NCBI RefSeq assembly: GCF_963583255.1
Contig: NC_084815.1
Span: 13,067,724 to 13,131,723 of the forward strand
Reading direction: 5' to 3'
DNA length: 64,000 bases
Source of the DNA: Pyrus communis
Taxonomy: Eukaryota; Streptophyta; Magnoliopsida; Rosales; Rosaceae
Shown: in pieces, positions 33,131 to 43,765 of the stretch
How the letters are laid out: each line of letters begins with the position of its first letter
Position numbering within the stretch: position 1 is the first letter of the stretch
Position numbers and translations under genes: made by a program
The notes under the pieces: generated by a model
What the model saw: the letters and a program-made list of their open reading frames with translations, nothing else
Told to the model about the DNA's origin: nothing
Database searches by the model: none

Positions 33131-33871
33131 GAGAAAAACTTATGTGGGACTTTGCTTGCCATTGGATTTTGCTGAGTGGCACTACAATCCAATTAAAACT
33201 TGCCACATGGCAAGTCTTAAATATTATCTTTTATCATTCTTTTATATTTAAAATTCTCATAATTATTTTTCCTACTAATTAATATACATCATGAGATTAA
33301 TTTGATGTATATTTTTCTTCTCCCCGTCCGTCTTTTTCTTCCCAAATTTTCCCTTTTGGTACTTTTATGTTTTGCCGTAGAAGTCTTCAGTTTCTTCTTT
33401 GTCTCCCACTTCTAGCATCATGTTAAAGATGGATAATCAACCAAAATGGTTGTACTTCAACCAAAATAAAGTGAAGGATAACCAATAAATTGTGAAAAGA
33501 TCAACTCGATTGTATGGAGTGAGTTTGCAAGATTGTATTTAGAGTTTGCTACAAAATATTCTAATCCTTTATAGGAGAAACATAAACACGCAAATTACAA
33601 CTCAGAGATATATAAAATAGGACGAGCTGTTGGGCAATGAAATTGTGCTTATAATTGAAGATTAAAAATTAATAAATAGCTTTTGTTAAAAAATAAAAAT
33701 AAAAAATAAATTAAAAAAAACGAAAAAAGAAGTAAAGGTTTGGAGAAGATGACTGTTTTTGCCCCACACGGCAGAGAAAACTAAGGAAGAAAAATAAGTG
33801 AGAATGAGAAGAGGAAAAAAAATTGAAAAAAAAGGAACAAAGAAATTTTGTTAAACATCAAGCCTGTGTTA

Positions 33872-33930
<59 letters not shown>

Positions 33931-34261
33931 AGTTTTATTTCATTATAGATGGAGAAGATGGTTTAATTTTTTTTCCCATTACTCTTATGAAGGAAGGAAA
34001 TGCACAGAGTGGGGAAGAAGCCGGCACTGGCAGAGAAAAAATTTGAGAAGAAAAAGGGAAGACAGAGGAGATCAGAGGAAAATTGAAATCTTAAATTAAT
34101 CTTATATCAATTAATAGGAAATATAATTATGAAAGTTTTAAATATTAAAGAAAAATAATAAAAGATAATATTTAAGACTTGCCACGTTGCGAGTTTTGAT
34201 TAGATTGTAGTGCCACTCAACAAAATTCAGTGGCAAGTAAAGCCCCACACAAGTTTTTCTC
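33131..34261. mobile_element. Mutator-like non-autonomous element, copy 1
   Basis: Terminal inverted repeats of roughly 110 bp start GAGAAAAACTT and contain 'gagtggcactacaat'. The 9-bp flanks are agaagtgag (33122-33130) and ggaagcgag (34262-34270), seven of nine identical. There is an internal (TA)n run at 33875-33927. No transposase. A related copy is at 40006-40992. Confidence 0.75.
33875..33927. repeat. (TA)n microsatellite
   Basis: About 26 TA units inside the Mutator-like copy 1. It produces an artificial Tyr/Ile reading frame. Confidence 0.95.
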
Positions 34262-34309
34262 GGAAGCGAGGATGCCAAAATATGGCATTGGGTTGAAAAA
34301 ACAAAAACG

Positions 34310-34815
34310 CAGCCCAGCATGTCATTGCTGGTTGCAGTAGGTCACGGCCCTGCAGCAAGCTGCAGGTATTTGGGCTCAGGATATGGGCAGCAGCAGCAGC
34401 CCATCAAGTTACAAAGCAGCGGGCCAAGTTGGAAGCAAACTCGAGCAATGTAGGGGTTGCTAAATGGGGGGCTGAGGCGCGAGGGAAGCCCATCGAATTG
34501 ATGGCTTCAGTTTTGCCCGATGCAAGCCTAACAAGCAAAGGGTTGCTGGCTGATTAAGCCTATTGCGCGGGAGAAGCCCAGCTCGGGCTGGCTTGCTCTG
34601 GCGTGAGAAGGCCCAGCAAAGAGGTTGCTGGATGCGGCTTGGAAGGGTTGCAGGCCCAGCAAGTTTAAACAAGGCCGATGACTTGATGGCACGCAGCAAA
34701 GTCCAAAGGGCTGCTGCCTCACGGGGAGGTCGTTCCAGCGCCTAAGCCTCGAGCTGCAGGCTCGACTTGGTGTCAGCTCAGCGCCGCAGTGCAGCTCCAG
34801 GCCGCAGATTTAAAT
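34310..34815. other. GC-rich island in the copia D leader
   Basis: A sharp composition change from about 30% to well over 55% GC by eye. It is built from recurring words such as GCAGGCCCAGCA, AGCAGCAGCAGCCC, GGGCTGCTG and GCGCGGGAGAAGCCC. Both strands stay open for 60-80 codons but the readings are low-complexity. Position in D suggests a gag-upstream leader; it could also be a separate insertion. It ends in a poly-T run. Confidence 0.5.
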
Positions 34816-35299
34816 TTCCTTTTTTTTTTTTTTTTCAAAATTCTTAGTGTTTGAAATTAAAAATTGTAATTGCTTCTAATTTCTTTCGATTCTTTTAACT
34901 CACAAATTCCACATAGCAAAAATTGTATAATGTATGAAACATATATATATATATATATATATATATTGAGAAATATATACAATGCATTATAGGGAATGTT
35001 TTCATACTTCATGGTCATTTCAAATATCTTTCCTTATTTTAAGTGTATCTGATTGGCAGAAACATCAAAAAACCTTTGAATTTGTAGAAGATCCTTCTCA
35101 GAAAGCCGAAATTGCATCTTCAATGTGGTGTATAATGTATCACGTTCAACATTGAAAAATTAAATTGAATTAATAACATGTAAATTAATTCAATAAAATA
35201 ATAAATTAATCATAAAAAGAATGACTAAAAAACAACTAATACCCCCCTGATTAGAGATCAAACTCTCTTTAGCTTAGCGTCAAGAGCGTGCTGATAACA
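34816..35299 (-). other. Copia D leader with primer-site region
   Basis: AT-rich, with an (AT)n run at 34941-34966. Directly beside the 5' LTR, the minus strand reads TGTTATCAGCACGCTCTTG (35299-35281), a sequence often seen beside plant copia 5' LTRs. I could not assign the tRNA. Confidence 0.5.
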
Positions 35300-35356
35300 T
35301 GTTGTAGGTATAATTTATTGAACAATTATAAAGGACACAGAGAGGGGGGTGGTCGG
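35300..35356 (-). repeat. 5' LTR of copia D, inner piece
   Basis: TGTTGTAGGTATAATTTATT matches the inner end of the LTR at 12234, up to 'ggtggtcgg', where an insertion interrupts it. The rest resumes at 36641. Confidence 0.7.
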
Positions 35357-36640
35357 GCGAAGCTATAGAGGGACTGGGAGTGGTGGCCGTCCCTCCCATC
35401 GCTAGAAATAAAGCCTAGGAACGATGAAAATCAAGCCTTGAAACGACGTCATTTTGGACTTGGGATGAATAAAAAAAATTAAATGAAACGGTTCGCTTCG
35501 TTTCGTTAAAACGAACAAAACAGCAGGGGACCATATACACACCCATCGACGTACTTTGTGATGAGGTGGCGATGTGCAAAGACTTTCCACTCATCACTTT
35601 AGCATACAACCTACGTGATGATATGAGATGAAATGCCGGTTCTGGCATTACTATTGAATCTGTGACTCTGCATACAAAATCCATATATGGTACATTCTTC
35701 TAGCTAAGTTTTTGGTGCTCTATTTGTTAGAGTTTCCCTAGCTAAGTTTTTGAATCCGATTAACAGGTTAATTAGATGCCATATATGGCCTATACTTATC
35801 AAATTTTATCACCACCAATCAAAATATTTGCTAGGATCCAATTTGTATAGATAATATACATTTTTTAGAATACATACGATATTATCTACACTAAAGGGTG
35901 TGAAAATATAACATATATACGCACATGCAAAAAAAATGTTTCCTCTTGTAATATGATTCGACATGTTGTATTATTCGATTGTTAATCATATTTAAACTAT
36001 TAATTGTCTATGTAATCATTATTTGAGCTTGGATTTGTCTAAACTAATAACACAACGTGCCATACGTCATTTTCTTTTTCTTTTTATTTTTTTGAACAAA
36101 TGATATTATCTACTTTAAGGAAAAATCGTCACTTACCTGTAGTGGTCTCATGGAGCTCATTCTTTTCAATTGTAAAACAACCATCTCAAAGAAGTTGTGA
36201 ATTTAAGCTTGTGGGAGTTACAACTTCTTATTTGAAGAGACTATGCCTAGAAAAATAACAGGAAAATAGTGGTGTCTTAGTAAAAGTCAGTCATAAAGTT
36301 GGGATATATTAAGTAATTCCCCTCACTCATGAATGTTGGAGAAATAAAAAAAACATCACTCATCAAAGGAATGATGACATGGTAGATTAATGAATGCGTA
36401 ATAGTATAGTTTTTGATATTGAGAGATATGTCTTTGCTTTTATTGATAATGAGCCTACTATGTGATGTTTTCATGACATGAAATATCATCGTCAACAATT
36501 GTAACTTATTTGTATTGATAAATTAAGAACGACATTAATATTATTTATTATCTAAAATGATTTGGTTGTCTACATTTGCTTGGGACCAATTACCCTTCAA
36601 AAGAGCGCCCCTCATCCCAATAAGTCCTGGCTTCACCACT
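35357..36640. mobile_element. Insertion of unknown class in D's 5' LTR
   Basis: It separates LTR pieces that are contiguous in the 3' LTR. The flanking words ggtggtcgg (35348-35356) and ggtgatcga (36641-36649) agree at seven of nine positions and look like an aged target duplication. Ends GCGAAGCTATAG and, inverted, GTGGTGAAGCCAGG share GAAGC. No coding sequence recognised. Confidence 0.45.
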
Positions 36641-36806
36641 GGTGATCGACAACATAGAGAGAGAAGAAAGAGATGTGCAATTTTGAGGTGTGTGTTATCT
36701 CACCCCATTGTGCCTTTATTTATAGTAGTATGGAAGGTAAATTCCTTACCCCAATATGATTACAACTCTAATAGGATAATATCTAGCCTAAGAGATATGA
36801 TCTTTT
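36641..36806 (-). repeat. 5' LTR of copia D, outer piece (truncated)
   Basis: 'aacatagagagagaagaaag' through 'gcctaagagatatgat' aligns with 12287-12490 of the 3' LTR. The last ~75 bp of the LTR are missing, so the outer boundary and target duplication of D are lost. Confidence 0.7.
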
Positions 36807-37299
36807 AGTGTATGCAGAAAAATAAACAGTTCAAATCGTTCATATCACGTTCCAATGTTTACAGTTAACTGAAATTTGAGTCAATGATATACAGTTTCTA
36901 GAGACTTTATAAACACTGAGCAATATATTCACTAACCATAAAATTCTGAACGTGATATCAACGATCCGAACCGTTCATCTTTCTACATTGGCTAAAAGAT
37001 CAAGATTTCAAAAAACAAAATTTGGAAAAACAAAATTTTTTATTTTATTTTATAATTTTGTAGAGACGGATTAGGCGAGATTAGCTCTTCGTCAACAGTC
37101 GTGTGTGAGGCACCAACCCTCTCCCGAAGTAGAAAGGACTGTTGCACCTAGAAACCCCTCGCCTATCCCCCTCTACTAAATTTTATTAATAATATTAAGA
37201 AAAGGAAAAGAAAAGTAAACCAACCGGGGGGAGGGGGGGAACTAGGCCAATACCCGTTAGAAACAATTAACGAAAACGATATGATCTAGTAAGAATTCT
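36807..37299. other. AT-rich region next to the LINE remnant
   Basis: No gene recognised. The part from about 37020 probably belongs to the 3' untranslated tail of the LINE-type sequence that follows on the minus strand. Confidence 0.35.
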
Positions 37300-37339
37300 T
37301 CAGCTTTCCTCTTTTGTTCCACATAAGGAAAACAAAACA

Positions 37340-37930
37340 TCAAGGGCCAAACTAGCAAAACCTAAAATTAGGTCTTGAAGAAAGGTGAATATAAGCAGAA
37401 GTTGCAGAAGGAGGACAAGAACCCCAATATAAACTCCCAGAATGATCCACACCGAAATTAGCCAAATTATCAGCAGTTGCATTATCCTCTTGGAAAATAA
37501 AAGTGACATGAACGTGCATGCAGGTGAGACAAGCAAGGCAATTTAACCAATGAACATGCAGACGCCAAGAAATCTTACAATAAGCAGAAAAAAGAAAAAA
37601 GACAACCAATGAAGAATCACATTCAATCCACAAAAAATTTCAAGCCAAATCCACAACATGAATAACCGCATGTAACTCCGCTTCTAAAGAATAACCAAAT
37701 CTAACTGAAGCTGCAAAACAACATAAACAATTACCAAAATAATTTCGAAAAATACCCTCATTCCCTGCCAAACCAGGTGCACCACGTGCCGCACCATCTA
37801 TGTTAACTTTGATCCAAGATACAAGAGGAGGCAGCCATAAAACCTCAAAAACACGAGGAGCCTTAGTTGGACAACCTTTTACTCCAATGGCACGGAGAAT
37901 ACAAAGATTAGACATGGAGTATCTCTTGGT
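37340..37930 (-). pseudogene. LINE-type RNase H domain, one in-frame stop
   Basis: Minus-strand reading gives a plant RNase H-like (RVT_3 type) domain: WIKVNIDGAARG (first catalytic Asp), EAELHAVIHVV (Glu), IECDSSLVV (Asp), then EDNATADNLANFGVDHSG (C-terminal conserved stretch). The two open stretches, 37915-37640 and 37633-37352, are in the same frame. They are separated by a single TGA where the family usually has Trp (HVVDLA-stop-NFLWIECDS). The tail WGSCPPSATSAYIHLSS is typical of the end of LINE ORF2-like proteins. No RT domain lies upstream, so this is a 5'-truncated or broken LINE, or a derived RNase H pseudogene. Confidence 0.75.
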
Positions 37931-37999
37931 AGGTGTTCTTAAAGAATTGGAGAACTAGAATCAATGAACGACCATGGGCATACAACATGAGGGGACGAG

Positions 38000-40005
38000 A
38001 CAGCCATGGCCGCCGCCCCAGAGGTTCGACTGTATTCGGAAACCCTAGGTTATGTTTGTCATATGGAATTTTTAGTGGACTCTACCATTTTAATTAGCTG
38101 TCCACGCAAGGGACAGATGTGAAGTGGCCTATCAATTTGGAAAAACGAAATTTGCTGCTGAATATGAAGCGTAAACGTAAACGATAATCAACCGTTAAAT
38201 TTAAATCTATGGTTTATGGGATTATAGTGACGAATTTCGGAGTTGACCTCTTCACAAAGGTTACTTGTCGTTATGAGCGTTTGTATATATTTATAATTTT
38301 CACACTTTTAGAAGGCACAAATGGCCTAATGTACTAATGTTTTTTCATTAGGCACTTATTTTGGGGTATGTAATACTTAATGTGTTTTTTTTATTTAAGT
38401 AATATTCAAGGTTCTAAAACACTCTAGGCGCTAGTCGATGGCGGGCAGGGGCCTAGCGCCTAGGAGGCCTGGGCGGATTTATATAAATTTATTATATATC
38501 TTGTAAATAAGTGCCTATTTACACCTAAAAAAAAACAAAACTATACTTGTATGGATAATAAAAGAATTATAAAATGAAAAAATAGAAGTAGAAGAATACA
38601 CAAAGTATATACATCCAAAAAGTTCAATATTTAAAAAACAGTAAGCATATAATCATAATGAGGAGGATTTTTGGATGATAGACTAAATTCTTCTTATTCA
38701 TGTTTCTTATTCATGTTCCTTGCATTGGATTGAACATAGACTAAATTATTGTATCTAGTTTATTTCTTTTCTTTGTATGTATCCCCTCAAAAGTGCCCCA
38801 ATTCATTTCACTATTGGATGAACATGTAGTAAATCCATCATTTGCAAATTAGGTACACCATTTCCATAAGTATACCACCATGAAACCAAAAAAGAAAAAA
38901 AACTAACCTTAGGGTTTTTCCTACCAAAGTAGTAAAACTAACCTTAGGGTTTTTCCTACCAAAGTAGTAAAACTAACCTTAGGTGTTTCTATTTTGGTGT
39001 TTGGCTCTGAAAAATGTTTAGTCTTTGGTTGGTTAGTAGGGATAGAGTATACAATTCAAGTAAATCTGATTCCTATGAAAAAACAAGATTTAGATATGAT
39101 TTACAAAATACGGGATTCTTAGCACATAAAATAAGATTTACAATAAAAACTGCGCTTTTGACCATTTCACCCAATAAAGATTTAACTAAAAAAAAAATAG
39201 AGATTATAAAATAAAAAATAAAATAATAAGAAATAGAATAGTAGATGAGAAAGTGCTTTTTAAAAGCAATAGTTTAGTAGCAATGGTAGGCCCATGTAGC
39301 ATATAAAAGAAGAAAAAAAAAAAAAAAAAAAAGGAGTTTCAGCCTTCTTCCTGCAACTCCTCTACCTCCTCCATGGATGCACTACACCAAAATTTTGATT
39401 GTACGATGGTCCATCCATAACTCAGTCATTTAACAAAATAAATTTCCTAGGCGTAGCCCATATAGTACTAGGTGTGAGTCCTCTCTATCGTAATATTTGG
39501 AGGGTCCCCGAAGGATCTTCATAGGCATTTTTCTAACATCCGAATGGTCCTAGGACCACCTTGGTTCCTATATGGATCCGCCCATGCATGGGAAACAACT
39601 TTCGTTATCCTTATATGCCTACCTAGCCAGTCTCTTAAAATTAGGTAAATTAAACTAGTGGTTGATATTAATGGCTCTAATTAATCAGGTTACTAATATT
39701 ACATGCAAGGTTGCACAAAAATTGCTATGAAGTTTCTCTTGATGTTCCTAATTAGGTTATAAATATTTAAGGCATACAACATCAATAACTCATAAGAAAA
39801 CCATCCATGCATGGAAGACACTGGATAACGAAACTCATCTGAGAAACTCTACAACTTATATACGTAATTACGAGCGCCCATACCTTATTAAATTAATTAG
39901 AAAACTTGTTAATATGATCATATCTTTGAAATTATTATAATTAAAATAGTCAATAAATGCAAATGCAAATTAAACTATTACGGTAAATTTACTGATCACT
40001 AAATG
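38000..40005. other. Intergenic repeat-rich stretch
   Basis: No gene. It contains a GC-rich 'ctaggcgctag...ggcctagcgcctagg' segment (38421-38475) resembling a dispersed plant repeat, the tandem array at 38901-38983, and a poly-A run at 39317-39332. The rest is AT-rich and unassigned. Confidence 0.45.
38901..38983 (+). repeat. 35-bp tandem repeat, about 2.4 copies
   Basis: The unit beginning AACTAACCTTAGGGTTTTTC starts at 38901, 38936 and 38971, with full identity between the complete copies. Confidence 0.9.
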
Positions 40006-40870
40006 GAGAAAAACTTGTATAGGGCTTTGCTTGCCACTGGACGTTACTGAGTGACACTACAATTCAATCAAAACTCGCCACATGGCAAATCTTAAATATA
40101 ATCTTTTATATTTAAAACTCTTATAATTATTTTTCCTACTAATTAATATATATCATAAAATTTAGTTAGTGGTTCATTTTTTTACCCTCTTCTCTCTCTT
40201 CTTTTAATTTCTTCCCAAACTTTCTCTATCGTCTTTTTTCCTACTTTGTGTTTTTTATTTCTTCATAAAAATATGGTCACAAGGGCAACAAAATGGAGGC
40301 AGATATTTATGCTTGAATCATAGCACAACGGATGTGGGATTTCATTTCCTGCTATAAATGTAATAATTCGGTTTACTACGAAAGCATTTATACTTGAATA
40401 ACAATATTTGAATCAAGTATTATGACAGTAGCTAATTTAAGGAACATAACGAAGATGAGCTATCAATTTCCAAATGTCTCGTTGAAATACCCTTTGGTCA
40501 AAATGATCGATGCTACAAAAAAAAATAAAGATTACATATCCATATTTTACACAAAATATTGTTTCACAACTATTTTATTTTTTATCATTGTAAAGCAGAC
40601 ATCTAATTTAACTCTAGAATCGTGGAAACAGTATTTTGCCTCTTCTTGATGTTGTGGGAGACTGCCTAACTATGGTGCTTCTTCATAATTGATTGCTCCA
40701 AAAGATACTTGAATTATTACAAAAAAATCAGTTACTTAGCAGAGGTTAAAAGGCATTCCAATTTAAACACTCAAATGCATATCTAAGAGGGGAAGAAAAT
40801 TAACTATTAGATTAATCTTATAATGTATAATAATTAGTAAAAAAATAATTATGGGAGCTTTAAATATATA

Positions 40871-40909
<39 letters not shown>

Positions 40910-40992
40910 TGGCCATGTGGTGAGTTTTGAGTGAGTTGTAGTGCCATTCAGCAAAGTTCAGTGGCAAGTAAAGCCCTGCACAAGTTTTTCTT
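40006..40992. mobile_element. Mutator-like non-autonomous element, copy 2
   Basis: Target duplication cactaaatg (9 bp) is exact at 39997-40005 and 40993-41001. The inverted repeats (GAGAAAAACTTGT...) match copy 1 at 33131-34261, and the interior just inside the left end ('attatttttcctactaatta') is shared with copy 1. It has an (AT)n run at 40873-40902 and no transposase. Confidence 0.85.
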
Positions 40993-41001
40993 CACTAAAT
41001 G

Positions 41002-41025
41002 GGCGATAAATTAATAGATTAGGCA

Positions 41026-41067
<42 letters not shown>

Positions 41068-41390
41068 TTTTTTCTTTCTTGGGTGAGCCGTGAGCAAAAG
41101 GACATTATCCGAGTTACAGAGACTGGAAAAAGACTAAGGCAAGGCTGATAAGTTGGTATGCTGCGATCTGCAATGGGACCATAGTTCTTAAATGATTCCA
41201 AGATTTAATCAATTAGATTTGCAGAAAAAATAACAAAAGTTTCCTTGTTTGAATCGTCGATGGCCAGAATTGATTTCCATACCAGTGCCACAGAAAAAGA
41301 TGACATATTCAGTGGCAGGGTGACAGTGTGAATCCCAAAAATAAGAATTTAATGCACTCTTTAATAGTACGATTAATTTTCGGTAATTAC

Positions 41391-41422
<32 letters not shown>

Positions 41423-41540
41423 GTCTTCGGTTATTTGTTTCAAAGCTAACTACAGTTTACACCGTTTGGGTTTAGGTGATTTTTAAAATAGGTCACATGG
41501 TTTAAATTTTCTCCTATTGCACCATGATGTTTTAAAATCA
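41002..41540. other. Spacer with (AT)n and poly-A runs
   Basis: An (AT)n run at about 41028-41062 and an A-run at about 41391-41419. No coding sequence or known repeat end. Confidence 0.5.
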
Positions 41541-41707
41541 GATAATACTATGGAGACTAAATTTGTAGATAAAATTTTGTAAATTAAATGACATAGAAGT
41601 TAATAATTGGATTATTATTTAAACGTTGATAAATGTGCTCATTTTCATTAGCGAAATATTATTTATTTTGCAAAATTTTCTACAAATTTAATCTTCATAA
41701 CATTATC
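41541..41707. mobile_element. Short MITE, copy 1
   Basis: About 165 bp, foldback: 'ggagactaaatttgtagata' near the left end and its near reverse complement 'ctacaaatttaatcttcata' near the right. The core 'gtaaattaaatgacatagaa' is shared with 59661-59814. Confidence 0.65.
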
Positions 41708-41980
41708 ATTTAAAATCGTATCAATTTATGCTTTCTTTAACTTTAGGCTCACGTGGAACCCATTGCACCACATGCACCAAAATTAATTATCATTTTGCTT
41801 CAGTTTCTTTTTAATTGATGATTGGTATCCCAAAACGACAACCAATTACACTGTTTAATCATAATAATGCAAGTGTGACTTCCATGATCTATAAAGTGTG
41901 GCTTGCTTCTATGCACTCCATAAACGGTTGCTTCAATAATTTAATAGGAAAACTAATGAAAAAAGACTTGAAAACTTTAA

Positions 41981-43005
41981 GGGGGTGTTTGTTTGACCGG
42001 ATTAGAAGGAACTGGACTAGACTAGACTAATTGCTAGTGTAGTCTCATGTTTGGTTTGCACAAGGATTAGGTTTAATGGGATTAGATGGGACTCGCTGGG
42101 ATTAAAGACTTCGTTAGGAGTTCTTGGCCAAGAATCCCAATTTCGGCCGGACTCGTAAGACCACCTGCGAGAGAGAACCTTGCTCTTCCTGCGAGAAAGA
42201 GTTGTTGCCATCACTCCCTGCGTTCCCTGCTCCCTCCTTTGCCCTGCTTCCTTATCCTCGTCCTCATCACCCTCATCTCTGCGTCCTGCTTGCCCTCATC
42301 AGCATCCTGGTCGCCCTCCACCTAAATCGCCCCTCCTCCCCCCCCCCCCCCCGTTCGATCCCAGTCGAAGTAACCCTCTCTCTCTCCGTCTCTCACTTTC
42401 TCTGGTTCTTTTGAAAATTTTCCATCTGTTTTTTTTTATTTTTTATTTATTTATGGAACCTAGGTTCATTGAAAGGTGTTGAATTTCAGAATTTAAGTTG
42501 AGTTTTTGCAGGTTGTATAATGCGATTTAGTTAAGGTTTATGTGTCAGAGTTTGTCAATCTGTTAAATTTTATGGATCGATTGGATTCTACCCATTGTGT
42601 TGACTGTTTGATGGGTTTCAAGCGGATTGCTATGTTTTTGTATGTAGTGTGCAGTGTGCAAAGTGCAATGTGCTCTAGGGCTACAGGGACAATAACATGG
42701 AGAAAGAATCCCTGCTTGTAATTTCCAGCGAAGAAGAAGAAGAAAGAGTCCCTGCTTGTAATTTCCGAAGAAGAAGAAGAAGAAGAAGAAGAAAGAGTCC
42801 ATGTTTGGACCCAATTTGAGTTGTTTGTACTAATTTGGTGTCGGATTTGTGAATTGCATGTTGAAAATTTTATTATCCTACTTCTTAGTCTGACACTGCA
42901 CTAAACGCATCACTAAGTTAATCCAACTTAGTCTAGTCTAAGCCAGTCCAACTTAGTCCTTGCAGCTAGTCCAGTCTGAGACAGTTCGGTGCAACAAACG
43001 CACCC
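41981..43005. mobile_element. PIF/Harbinger-like non-autonomous element
   Basis: Ends are GGGGGTGTTTGTTTGACCGG and, inverted, GGGTGCGTTTGTTGCACCG, with target duplication taa at 41978-41980 and 43006-43008. These are the usual traits of PIF/Harbinger. Subterminal zones are rich in GACTAGACTAG / AGTCTAGTC. The interior has a CT-rich, GC-rich block (about 42180-42395) that looks like a captured gene leader, then a GAAGAA microsatellite (42725-42792). No transposase. Confidence 0.75.
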
Positions 43006-43132
43006 TAATTTTTAACGATAAGGACAAAATAAAGGGTAAAGTGAATAGTATTAGGATTGACTTTTTAGTGTAAAAATGTGGTTTTACATTAAAGTAAACA
43101 GTACCGGGAACTTTTCGTTAAAATTCCCTAAT
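43006..43132. mobile_element. Small foldback MITE
   Basis: 'aatttttaacgataaggac' at the left and, inverted, 'gaattttaacgaaaagttc' at the right, with inner inverted stretches 'gtgaatagta' / 'agtaaacagtac'. It abuts the PIF/Harbinger-like element. Confidence 0.55.
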
Positions 43133-43765
43133 TTAATAGAGGATCAGGAGTCAAACAAACGAGCATACAATGATACAACATCAAAACCAAACAAAGCATA
43201 AAATTATACGATTTTAATGGTCATTGGCAATCTTGAGTAAATTTGAATGGAGTTTAACATTATCTAGCTAGTTGCGTCATCTTGAGCAAAATTTACGTCT
43301 GCAGTGTGCATGCATTGAGTAAAAGGTGTGGTACCCGTTACTGAAGAACTTGAGAGAGCAGATCTGTACTGCAGTGTGCAGGCATCCGGTAAATTAAAGT
43401 TGAGAGAGTACATAATTACATATTTACAGTAGTGTGCATGCATCCAGTAAAAGGTATGGTGCTCATTACTGAAGAACCAAGGACGCTTGCTGGAAATTCA
43501 AGCTACACAGAACGTTGCTTGGAGTAATAAGACGCTTATTGTTGGAGCTTTCAGGAACTTCAAACAACAAGAGCTCGTTTGTGGAAGAAATTTTTGTGCA
43601 CAACCTTGAACTGGCATGTGTTGTTTTTTTTTTGGTTGTTTTAAGATTAAGAGCATCCCCAAGAGTTTTTTTTTTTTTTTTTTTTTCTTTCAAATTTTGC
43701 TAAATTAGCTCGTGAATAATGTAATAATAATAAAAAAAAAAACTATTTTAGCTAGTTAGTTTAAT
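43133..43765. repeat. Spacer with 60-70-bp imperfect tandem units
   Basis: GCAGTGTGCATGCAT-type units begin at about 43301, 43371 and 43429. Two of them continue into 'gtaaaaggt(g/a)tggt...ttactgaagaac'. Poly-T tracts lie at about 43625 and 43670. No gene recognised. Confidence 0.55.

Larger units (their letters stand above)
12234..36806 (-). mobile_element. Old Ty1/copia retrotransposon D, dismembered by nested insertions
   Basis: The minus-strand order is: 5' LTR pieces (36806-36641 and 35356-35300), leader, gag remnants (about 32860-31800 and 19422-19137), integrase and RT/RNase H remnants (15543-12564), purine tract CTCAAGGGAAAG, then the 3' LTR (12563-12234). The coding parts are full of stops but match copia pol motifs. 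Inserted into it are C (15549-19131), E plus B (19423-31794), a Mutator-like element (33131-34261) and an insertion in the 5' LTR (35357-36640). Ends are TGTTG...CAACA. Confidence 0.75.

Noticed and set aside
33848..34099. ORF with long Tyr/Ile run
   Set aside because: It is translation of the (TA)n microsatellite.
34460..34745. Alanine/leucine-rich ORFs on both strands
   Set aside because: They reflect the GC-rich repeated words of the island, with no motif and no support for one strand over the other.
39390..39420. CACTACACCAAAATTTTG as a CACTA terminus
   Set aside because: No matching inverted end, no subterminal repeats and no target duplication nearby.
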